From: Chlamydiae bacterium RIFCSPHIGHO2_12_FULL_27_8
Lineage (GTDB): Bacteria > Chlamydiota > Chlamydiia > Chlamydiales > SM23-39
NCBI GenBank assembly: GCA_001796155.1
Contig: MGLU01000018.1
Coordinates: 8,857-14,026 of the forward strand
DNA length: 5,170 bases
Direction of reading: 5' to 3'
In this document: one piece after another, positions 1 to 5,170 of the stretch
Layout of the letters: every line of letters starts with the position of its first letter
How positions within the stretch are numbered: position 1 is the stretch's first letter
Made by a program: the position numbers and the translations under genes
Notes under the pieces: generated by a model
What the model was told of the DNA's origin: nothing
Seen by the model: only the letters and a program-made list of their open reading frames with translations
The model's database searches: none

Positions 1-857
1 TTTGTGCTTCAGCAACTATTGACGGCAAGATATTAAACAGGATACAAATTCCTACAAAAACACCGGAAGTTACAATTCCCAAAATCATTGAATTTTTTCA
101 AAAAGAAAGTATAAATAATAATCTAAAAGCTATAGGGATAGGAACTTTTGGCCCAGCTGATGTGGATCCATCTCTAAAAACATTTGGAATGATTAGATCA
201 ACTCCTAAACAGGGTTGGAAAGATTTTGATTTTATATCTTCTATAAAGAAACATTTTAACATTCCAATAGGATTTGATACAGATGTAAATAGTTCAGCTT
301 TAGGTGAAAATAATTGGGGAGCTGCAAAAGGTATTGATACTTTTGTTTATATTACGGTAGGTACAGGTATTGGAGTAGGTGCTGTTGTAGAAAAAAATCT
401 TTTACATGGCTTGACACATCCTGAAATGGGACATATTTTTATTCCTCAAAATAAAGAAGATGATTTTGAAGGAGTTTGTCCTTACCATAAAAATTGTCTG
501 GAAGGTTTGGCTTCCGGCCCATCCATGTCCAAAAGATGGAAGTTGAAAGAAGCACTTGATCTTGCACAGAATCATATAGGCTGGGAATTTGAAAGCGATT
601 ATTTATCTTTAGCTATTGCTAATTACATTTTATGTCTCTCTCCAAAAATAATTATTTTAGGTGGAGGGGTGATGAACCAAAATTTTCTTTTGCCGATTAT
701 TCATAAGAAAGTTAAAAAACTTTTAAATGGATATATAAATAACGATATGATTTTAAAAAATATTGATAAATTTATTGTAAAACCGGCATTGGGAAATGAT
801 TCAGGAATTTTTGGGGCTCTTGCTTTAGCTTTAGAAGCAGAAAAAAAGAAAAATTAA
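1..857 (+). CDS. Fructokinase, ROK family (5'-partial)
   Basis: Cytoplasmic sugar kinase, most likely ATP-dependent phosphorylation of D-fructose to fructose 6-phosphate. The frame is open to the left edge; about 284 residues are visible. The missing part is probably only 12-15 residues carrying the first glycine-rich phosphate motif. A GTG at 162 lies inside the conserved GIGTFGPADV block (from 135), so it is not the start. Seen in order: GIGTFGP (135-155), DTDVN with the likely catalytic Asp (282-284), GTGIG phosphate loop (360-374), HPEMGH, and a His-x14-Cys-x2-His-x2-Cys zinc set (codons 432, 477, 486, 495) followed by LEGLASGP, then GGGV (660-671). These match the zinc-containing fructokinase subgroup typified by Bacillus subtilis GmuE/YdhR rather than glucokinases or NagC-type repressors; there is no N-terminal helix-turn-helix in the visible part. 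Its stop abuts the next start codon, which implies co-transcription and translational coupling. Specificity for fructose rather than mannose or another hexose is inferred. Confidence 0.93.
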   Translation, partial: CASATIDGKILNRIQIPTKTPEVTIPKIIEFFQKESINNNLKAIGIGTFGPADVDPSLKTFGMIRSTPKQGWKDFDFISSIKKHFNIPIGFDTDVNSSALGENNWGAAKGIDTFVYITVGTGIGVGAVVEKNLLHGLTHPEMGHIFIPQNKEDDFEGVCPYHKNCLEGLASGPSMSKRWKLKEALDLAQNHIGWEFESDYLSLAIANYILCLSPKIIILGGGVMNQNFLLPIIHKKVKKLLNGYINNDMILKNIDKFIVKPALGNDSGIFGALALALEAEKKKN

Positions 858-1220
858 ATGAATCCTAAAAATGAAGTTGGTAAAATATATTCTCGTCCAT
901 GGGGAACGTATCAAACTCTTAAAATATCTGATAATTGTCAGGTTAAATGGATAGAAATTTTTCCAAATTCTAAACTTTCTCTTCAAAAGCATTTTAAAAG
1001 ATCTGAACATTGGATTGTTGTTAAAGGAAAGCCTTTAATAACTATTGGAGATATTAAAAAAGAATATAAGGAAAATGATCATCTTTTTATTCCAATAGAA
1101 AAAATTCATAGAATTGAAAATATATATAAAGAAAATATTATTATTGTAGAAGTTCAGATAGGTTCATATCTAGGTGAAGATGATATTTTGCGTATAGAAG
1201 ATATTTATAATCGAAATTAA
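858..1220 (+). CDS. Stand-alone cupin, type II mannose-6-phosphate isomerase family
   Basis: A 120-residue single-domain cupin matching the C-terminal isomerase half of bifunctional mannose-1-phosphate guanylyltransferase/mannose-6-phosphate isomerase (ManC/AlgA type). Family marks seen: RPWG (13-16), LSLQKHFKRSEHW (40-52) with probable metal ligands Gln43, His45 and Glu50, IP...HRIEN (78-88) with His84 as the next ligand, and the terminal EVQIGSYLGEDDILRIED (98-115). No nucleotidyltransferase domain precedes it: ATG 858 directly follows the TAA of the kinase gene, so the protein is naturally short and complete. Expected reaction: mannose 6-phosphate to and from fructose 6-phosphate, metal dependent, cytoplasmic. 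There is no strong Shine-Dalgarno, only a purine-rich A/G tract, so translation is probably coupled to the upstream gene. Membership of this cupin family is clear; isomerase activity of the single domain is inferred, and a related sugar-phosphate cupin role is possible. Confidence 0.85.
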   Translation: MNPKNEVGKIYSRPWGTYQTLKISDNCQVKWIEIFPNSKLSLQKHFKRSEHWIVVKGKPLITIGDIKKEYKENDHLFIPIEKIHRIENIYKENIIIVEVQIGSYLGEDDILRIEDIYNRN

Positions 1221-1261
1221 AATTTTTCCTTGTAAGAATTAAGAAACTTGTTAAAACTATT

Positions 1262-1283
1262 CCTTTGAAAAAAAAAGGTTTTT
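1262..1283 (+). promoter_or_regulatory. Ribosome binding site of transketolase inside a small potential hairpin
   Basis: The only candidate Shine-Dalgarno for ATG 1284 is the A-tract ending in AAGG (1275-1278), 5 nt before the start. CCTTT (1262-1266) can pair with AAAGG (1274-1278) across a 7-nt loop, and five T follow. With only five base pairs the stem is weak; it might mask the ribosome site or be chance in A/T-rich DNA. Confidence 0.3.
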
Positions 1284-3269
1284 ATGGATATTGTTTTAAA
1301 AAATGAACTAAAAAAAGTTGCAAATACAGTAAGAGGCTTGTCAATAGATGCTATAGAAAAAGCTAAATCCGGCCATCCGGGACTGCCGCTTGGCTGTGCA
1401 GAGCTTGGTGCATATATATATGGAGTGCTTTTAAATCATAATCCAAAAAATTCTACCTGGATAAATAGAGATAGATTTATTTTGTCTGCAGGTCACGGCT
1501 CCATGCTTTTATATTCTCTTTTGTATTTATCCGGATTTAAAGTGACAATTGAAGAAATTAGAGATTTTAGACAGCTCGGATCTAAAACACCCGGCCATCC
1601 TGAAGCTCATATCACGGATGGCGTTGAAGCAACTACAGGGCCTTTAGGCCATGGCATAGGCAATGCTATTGGTATGGCAATTGCAATGAAAATATTAAAA
1701 CAAAAGTTCAATACAGAAAAATATAAACTTATTAACAATAAAATTTATGTTTTAGCAGGTGATGGATGCATGATGGAAGGTGCTGTATCTGAAGCTTCCT
1801 CAATTGCGGGTCATTTAAGATTGAATAATTTAGTTATCATATATGATTCGAATAAAATTTCATTAGATGGTCCCACTTCGGAATCTATTTCAGAAGATAC
1901 TAAAACAAGATATAGATCTTATGGTTTTGATGTTTATGAAATTGATGGACATGACTTTGATGCAATTGAAGCGGTATTTAATGAAATAAATGAAAAACAA
2001 ACAAAACCTGTTTTAATTGTTGCAAATACTATAATTGGAAAAGGTTCTCCTCATAAGGCAGGCACTCATAAAGTGCATGGATCGCCGCTAGGTGCTGATG
2101 AAGTAAAAAATACAAAAATAGCCCTTAATCTTCCTTTGGAAGATTTTTATGTACCTCAATCTGTTTTAGATTTTTTTAAAAGAAAACAGGAAAAAGAACA
2201 ACAAATTGAAGATGAATGGAATAAAATGTTTTCTTTATATGCAAAAGAAAACTCAACACTATTTGAAGAATTTAAAATAATGCAAAACAAAACTCTTCCT
2301 TTAAATTTTGAAAAAATTTTAAAAAACATCGATATCAAACAATCAATGGCTTCAAGAGAAAGTTCCGGAAAAATTTTAAACTATCTTGCAGATATTTTAC
2401 CTTTTTTATATTCAGGTTCAGCAGATCTATCTTCATCTGATAAAAGTTATCTGGATAAATATCAGCAAATTTCTTTTGATAATTTTCTTGGAAGAAATTT
2501 TAAATTTGGTGTTAGAGAATTTGCAATGGGAACCATCTCAAATGGTTTAGCTCTTTCAGATTTTTTTATTCCTGTATGCGGAACATTTTTAGTTTTTTCA
2601 GATTATATGAGAAATGCCATTAGACTGGCAGCACTTACTAAATTGCAGGTTATATATCATTTTACTCATGATTCAATTTTTTTAGGTGAGGATGGGCCGA
2701 CTCACCAGCCTGTTGAGCATTTGGCATCTTTAAGAGCAATGCCTAACTTAAATGTTTTAAGGCCGTGCGATGTTAATGAAGTAAAAATGTCATATTATTC
2801 TGCTTTAACATATAAAGGTCCTACGGCATTAATCTTATCAAGACAAAAGCTTTTGGAAATTCCGGGTACAAATCTTTCTTTTGAAGAAGGATTTTCAAAA
2901 GGTGCTTATATAATAAAAAAAGAAAATAATAAACCTGACTTTACAATTTTTGCTTCAGGATCTGAAGTACGTCTTGCATTGGAAGTTGCTGAAAATTTAA
3001 TAAAACTAGGAAAAGATGTTAGAGTGGTATCTGTCCCTTCATTTAATCTTTTTGATAATCAGAGCCATGAGTATAAACAAAAAATTATTAAAGGTGATTT
3101 AGGGAAAAGGATTTCTATTGAAGCAGCTTCAAGTTTTGGTTGGGAAAAGTTTATTGGCATAGACGGCATTGCAATTTCAGTAGATACTTTTGGAAAATCT
3201 GCCCCTATTGATAAACTACAAGAAGAGTTTGGGTTTTTAGTAGATTCTATCTTGCAAAGGGTAATTTAA
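1284..3269 (+). CDS. tkt: Transketolase
   Basis: Thiamine-diphosphate enzyme of the non-oxidative pentose phosphate pathway, moving a two-carbon ketol unit from xylulose 5-phosphate (or fructose 6-phosphate) to an aldose phosphate. At 661 residues it is full length (E. coli TktA is about 663). N-terminal ThDP domain: SGHPG with His31, SAGHGSMLLY with His71, GDG at 159-161 with Asn190 completing the ThDP/Mg motif, HGSPLG with His266. Middle domain: ASRESSG with Arg359, GSADLSSSD with Ser386, REFAMG with the catalytic Glu412, TFLVFSDYMRNA (434-445) contacting the cofactor ring, THDSIFLGEDGPTHQPVEH (461-479) with His462, Asp470 and His474, LSRQ with Arg520. A C-terminal domain follows (about 540-661). 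Substrate and cofactor residues sit within a few positions of their E. coli equivalents, so it should be active. ATG 1284 leaves the usual short lead before SGHPG and has AAGG 5 nt upstream. It lies 63 bp after the cupin gene with no clear terminator between, so it probably shares that operon. Its end overlaps a convergent gene by 23 bp. Confidence 0.98.
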   Translation: MDIVLKNELKKVANTVRGLSIDAIEKAKSGHPGLPLGCAELGAYIYGVLLNHNPKNSTWINRDRFILSAGHGSMLLYSLLYLSGFKVTIEEIRDFRQLGSKTPGHPEAHITDGVEATTGPLGHGIGNAIGMAIAMKILKQKFNTEKYKLINNKIYVLAGDGCMMEGAVSEASSIAGHLRLNNLVIIYDSNKISLDGPTSESISEDTKTRYRSYGFDVYEIDGHDFDAIEAVFNEINEKQTKPVLIVANTIIGKGSPHKAGTHKVHGSPLGADEVKNTKIALNLPLEDFYVPQSVLDFFKRKQEKEQQIEDEWNKMFSLYAKENSTLFEEFKIMQNKTLPLNFEKILKNIDIKQSMASRESSGKILNYLADILPFLYSGSADLSSSDKSYLDKYQQISFDNFLGRNFKFGVREFAMGTISNGLALSDFFIPVCGTFLVFSDYMRNAIRLAALTKLQVIYHFTHDSIFLGEDGPTHQPVEHLASLRAMPNLNVLRPCDVNEVKMSYYSALTYKGPTALILSRQKLLEIPGTNLSFEEGFSKGAYIIKKENNKPDFTIFASGSEVRLALEVAENLIKLGKDVRVVSVPSFNLFDNQSHEYKQKIIKGDLGKRISIEAASSFGWEKFIGIDGIAISVDTFGKSAPIDKLQEEFGFLVDSILQRVI

Positions 3270-4023
3270 GATATCCCATTATTATATTAATAAAATTATA
3301 AGTAACATTTTCCCAGGCAACAGAAAATGTTTCCTTCAGATTGTATGATCTGTAAATTGCAAAGGGTGTAATACTTACTATTGGCAGAGCTGTTCCCAGT
3401 GTTGCTGAAAAAATTATAAAGTTATAAATCTTTTTAAAAGTTTTGCTATAATTTTTTTTAATTTCAAATGTTTTTTCTTCTATAAAATCCATTTTCATTT
3501 CAGGATATAACGGCAACAGAATATGTTCGCTTAAATTAAAAGATTCAATAGCTTTTGGAACATTATTTGTTTCATAAAGTGTCAAATATTGATTGTAAGA
3601 ATAAAAAGTATGATATTTAAATAATAAGTCTTCTTTTTTTATAAAAAAAGATTTTATCCAGATAATAATTTTTGTGATTATTGAAGATATTTTTATTTTT
3701 TCTCTGATTTCTATATGAATTTTAGAAAGTCTTATTTCAATATCATTTAATAATAATCTGTTTTTTTCTGAAAAATTAAATCTGGAAATTTGTAATAATT
3801 TTATAAGAGTATTATGAAAATATTCAAATGATGCTTCATCTTCATATGCTTCAGCTTTTATTAATGATTTTCCAAATAACGAGAGTTTTATATTTTCAAT
3901 GTTTGTTATTAGTTGTGAGAAATTTTCAAAAGCTTCATCTTCAGATTTTTGATAAAAATCTTCTTTTAATCCTTCGTAACTAAAATCTCTTACTATATCA
4001 TCAAGCCTTTCTACTATATTCAT
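3247..4023 (-). CDS. Hypothetical protein with hydrophobic C-terminal segment
   Basis: I do not recognise this 258-residue protein. Residues 1-70 are acidic and probably helical, with many Glu/Asp (for example EDFYQKSEDEAFENF, 21-35). Residues 85-130 are mixed charged/Ile-rich, with a moderately hydrophobic stretch at 113-128 broken by Lys. Residues 199-224 are free of charged residues and contain IYNFIIFSATLGTALPIVSI, a plausible membrane segment preceded by Lys/Arg-rich sequence (188-198); a second weak hydrophobic patch lies at 243-252. There is no N-terminal signal peptide, so a cytoplasmic body with a membrane-associated tail is the simplest reading. ATG 4023 is the first Met of the frame; upstream is only an A-rich tract without a recognisable Shine-Dalgarno, so the start is uncertain. 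It is convergent with transketolase, with 23 bp of 3' overlap, and lies on the same strand as the exporter gene but 228 bp from it behind a probable terminator. Its length and varied composition suggest a real gene; no function is proposed. Confidence 0.7.
   Translation of the reverse strand: MNIVERLDDIVRDFSYEGLKEDFYQKSEDEAFENFSQLITNIENIKLSLFGKSLIKAEAYEDEASFEYFHNTLIKLLQISRFNFSEKNRLLLNDIEIRLSKIHIEIREKIKISSIITKIIIWIKSFFIKKEDLLFKYHTFYSYNQYLTLYETNNVPKAIESFNLSEHILLPLYPEMKMDFIEEKTFEIKKNYSKTFKKIYNFIIFSATLGTALPIVSITPFAIYRSYNLKETFSVAWENVTYNFINIIMGYLKLPFAR
3304..3331 (+). terminator. Possible transketolase terminator (9-bp inverted repeat)
   Basis: AACATTTTC (3304-3312) and GAAAATGTT (3323-3331) are perfect 9-bp inverted arms around a 10-nt loop, 35 nt past the transketolase stop. 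The tail is short (TT then CC), so it is a weak intrinsic terminator at best. It lies inside the coding sequence of the convergent hypothetical gene, where both arms are also codons, so it could be coincidental. Confidence 0.3.
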
Positions 4024-4093
4024 AATTTTTTTTTGATAGATAATAATTTTTTAATATTTTGTATTCAATAATTTTATATAAAAATATTCTCCC

Positions 4094-4120
4094 TATATAT
4101 ATTACAAAAACAATTTTCAA
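4094..4120 (-). promoter_or_regulatory. Weak candidate promoter for the hypothetical gene
   Basis: Read on the minus strand, TTGAAA (4120-4115) is followed after 15 nt by TATATA (4099-4094), about 70 nt before the hypothetical gene's ATG. The spacing is short of the ideal 17 nt, and such hexamers are common by chance in this A/T-rich gap. A promoter is expected somewhere in 4024-4194 because a likely terminator precedes the gene; this is only the best match I see. Confidence 0.2.
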
Positions 4121-4168
4121 TTTTTATGAATATTTAATTCAGTTCACAATTTCATAAATACTTAATCA
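4118..4168. repeat. Imperfect direct repeat in the intergenic region
   Basis: Two copies of a roughly 22-24 nt element (4118-4141 and 4147-4168), both beginning CAATTT and sharing AT-AATA-TTAAT, lie about 29 nt apart centre to centre. They differ by small indels and two or three substitutions. They sit at and just upstream of the candidate promoter, as an operator pair might, but low sequence complexity makes chance similarity likely. Confidence 0.3.
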
Positions 4169-4194
4169 CATTTTATTGAAAATATTTCTGCAAA

Positions 4195-4225
4195 TAATTT
4201 GTGCAAGCACTGTCTGCACAAATTA
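4195..4225 (-). terminator. Probable intrinsic terminator of the exporter gene
   Basis: TAATTTGTGCA (4195-4205) and TGCACAAATTA (4215-4225) form a perfect 11-bp stem with a 9-nt loop, 26 nt beyond the exporter's stop codon. On the minus strand the stem is followed by TTTGC, so the U-tract is short and mixed; the GC pairs lie in the loop-proximal half. Position and perfect symmetry favour a terminator; an operator for a dimeric repressor is the alternative. Confidence 0.55.
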
Positions 4226-4251
4226 AAATTAAAGATAAATTTTAAAAAAAA

Positions 4252-4866
4252 TTAATTGAACAGACCTGATAGAGCAAATACACCAAATCCAAAAATAATA
4301 AGTCCTGCAATTCTGTTAATCCATCTCATCATTTTTTCTTCTATTTTCTTTCTAAAGAATGTTACAAATTCAGATAATACTAGCCACCAAAGAAAAGAGC
4401 CCAAAAATACTCCAATTACAAGAAGAGAAGTTTGTAACAAATTACCATCAGTATTAGATAGACCAAGGCCTGCAAAAATACCTAAAAAAGCTATGATAGT
4501 CATGGGATTAGTAAGAGTGAGAAAAAAAGTTGTAATAAAATCTTTTAATAAAGGTTGATGAGTTAATTTTTTATCTTCTTGTTTCATTGACTTTGAAAAA
4601 AAAGTTTTTATTCCTAAATAACCAAGAAAAATACCTCCAATCAATTTAAGCCAAAATTGAGAAGCCAAAAGTGCATTTGAAATTATAGTAAGCCCAAAAG
4701 CTGCTATACTTCCATATATCATATCAGCCAAAGCAGCCCCAAGCCCTGAAAAAAAACCTGATAACCTTCCAAATTGCAAAGTTTTTCTTATACAAAGAAT
4801 TCCAATTGGACCTACAGGAGCAGCTATAGAGAATCCAAGTACAATCCCTTTTATCAAGAAATACAT
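4252..4866 (-). CDS. LysE/RhtB-family exporter
   Basis: A 204-residue inner-membrane protein of the LysE superfamily, which exports amino acids or related small metabolites by proton exchange. Six hydrophobic segments can be read at about 2-24, 38-63, 71-91, 110-135, 144-170 and 184-203. Family marks are APVGPIG (16-22) at the end of the first segment, GLGAALADMIYG (41-52) in the second, a charged loop (92-108, SKSMKQEDKK region), and TLTNPMTIIAF (117-127) in the fourth. Length matches the usual 200-210 residues. ATG 4866 is supported by AGGAG (4881-4877) ten nt upstream and by the family's normal N-terminus. It starts 4 bp after the stop of the broken nuclease gene, whose last codons hold its ribosome site, so it was probably co-transcribed with it. 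A strong inverted repeat follows its stop. The family is clear; the substrate cannot be read from sequence and no adjacent LysR/LysG-type regulator is visible. Confidence 0.93.
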   Translation of the reverse strand: MYFLIKGIVLGFSIAAPVGPIGILCIRKTLQFGRLSGFFSGLGAALADMIYGSIAAFGLTIISNALLASQFWLKLIGGIFLGYLGIKTFFSKSMKQEDKKLTHQPLLKDFITTFFLTLTNPMTIIAFLGIFAGLGLSNTDGNLLQTSLLVIGVFLGSFLWWLVLSEFVTFFRKKIEEKMMRWINRIAGLIIFGFGVFALSGLFN

Positions 4867-4870
4867 TTAA

Positions 4871-5170
4871 TCAATTCTCCTGATCATATTTGTTTTTTGA
4901 AAACTCTGCTTCTAATTCCTCAATTGTTGGTAAAGAACCTTTTAAATTTACAGGAAGAGATTTCATGATACTAACTTCATATTCAGATACCCCCATAGGT
5001 TTGTGAATATCCCTAAGTGCATATTCTACTTTAAAATTATTTTTTGTTTTGCAAAGAATCATCCCAATGGAAGGATTATCTCCATCTTGTTTTAGTGAAC
5101 TACTCGTCATTAAAATGACAAGCATCCTGCTTCTTCTTATGATAACTCGTAGACCAGAAAACATATTTCT
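4871..5170 (-). pseudogene. Degraded DUF1016/YhcG-type PDDEXK nuclease, C-terminal part
   Basis: The last ~74 codons (5095-4871) are a textbook C-terminus of the DUF1016 (YhcG-like) PDDEXK nuclease family: LKQDGDNPSIGMILCK, then VEYALRDIHKPMGVSEYEV, then a terminal LKGSLPTIEELEAE block. Upstream, the same frame stays open to the edge but reads sequence unlike the family (residues such as RVIIRRSRMLVILMT). A neighbouring minus-strand frame at 5169-5095 instead reads FLVYELS, stop, EEAGCLSF, stop, stop, RVVH, which resembles the expected ExK motif and the E-x-AGxLxFYLxxV block that should come just before the clean part. So the nuclease core appears split by in-frame stops and a frame change, consistent with a short deletion near 5095. 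I call it a pseudogene; the window edge hides the N-terminal half. An intact short ORF starting at 5164 would not encode a working nuclease. Family members are associated with mobile or defence-related DNA, but the role is poorly defined. Confidence 0.72.
4877..4881 (-). promoter_or_regulatory. Shine-Dalgarno of the exporter gene
   Basis: AGGAG on the minus strand, 10 nt before ATG 4866 and inside the last codons of the upstream nuclease remnant. It is the clearest ribosome binding site in the window and fixes the exporter's start. Confidence 0.65.

Noticed and set aside
162..164. GTG as start of the fructokinase gene
   Set aside because: The codon lies within the conserved GIGTFGPADV block, and family-like sequence continues in frame to the left edge, so the gene simply begins outside the window.
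1221..1283. Separate promoter for transketolase
   Set aside because: TTGTAA- and TTGTTA-like hexamers occur, but I see no convincing -10 at proper spacing; single-operon transcription is simpler.
2156..2338. 60-codon open frame on the minus strand within transketolase
   Set aside because: It lies wholly inside a well-supported gene, and its product is a low-complexity Phe/Ser/Cys-rich sequence typical of an antisense shadow.
4024..4251. Small RNA or riboswitch in the 228-bp gap
   Set aside because: Apart from the terminator-like repeat and the imperfect direct repeat, the stretch is very A/T-rich with no multi-helix GC-containing structure.
4256..4558. 100-codon open frame on the plus strand opposite the exporter gene
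   Set aside because: Antisense shadow of a clear LysE-family coding sequence; the product has no recognisable features.
4774..4968. 64-codon open frame on the plus strand across the exporter start and nuclease tail
   Set aside because: It is antisense to two recognisable coding sequences and shows no ribosome site or family match.
4871..5164. Complete 97-residue protein starting at the ATG at 5164
   Set aside because: The conserved family sequence begins only at about 5095; the preceding 23 residues do not fit, the frame is open to the edge, and the expected core appears in another frame.

Overview
The window is a visibly AT-rich (roughly 70 % A+T by eye), gene-dense bacterial segment. Codons favour A/T third positions and the proteins are rich in Lys, Asn and Ile, as expected of a low-GC, possibly host-associated lineage. 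The transketolase resembles, as I recall them, chlamydial and spirochaetal enzymes. A small-genome group such as Dependentiae would also fit. None of this is decisive, so I do not assign a taxon.

Left half, + strand (1-3269): three genes in the same direction. A fructokinase of the ROK family, missing only its first dozen or so residues at the left edge, is followed with no spacer (TAA|ATG) by a small stand-alone cupin of the type II mannose-6-phosphate isomerase class. After 63 bp comes a complete 661-residue transketolase with its catalytic residues in place. All three products make or use fructose 6-phosphate: fructose to F6P, mannose 6-phosphate to and from F6P, and F6P into the non-oxidative pentose phosphate pathway. 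They read as one sugar-assimilation operon.

Right half, - strand (3247-5170), read from right to left: the remains of a DUF1016/YhcG-type PDDEXK nuclease whose last ~74 codons are clean but whose preceding stretch is broken by stops and a frame change; then, 4 bp on, an intact LysE/RhtB-type exporter with a good Shine-Dalgarno; then a perfect 11-bp inverted repeat that is the likely terminator; a 228-bp AT-rich intergenic region; and a 258-residue protein I do not recognise, with a hydrophobic segment near its C-terminus. Its 3' end overlaps the 3' end of the transketolase gene by 23 bp, tail to tail.

I see no tRNA, rRNA, CRISPR array, insertion sequence or recognisable defence or secretion system. 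The most noteworthy items are the decayed nuclease, the orphan membrane-anchored protein, and the compact F6P gene cluster with a cupin-type isomerase. Nothing here convincingly shows a new multi-gene system.
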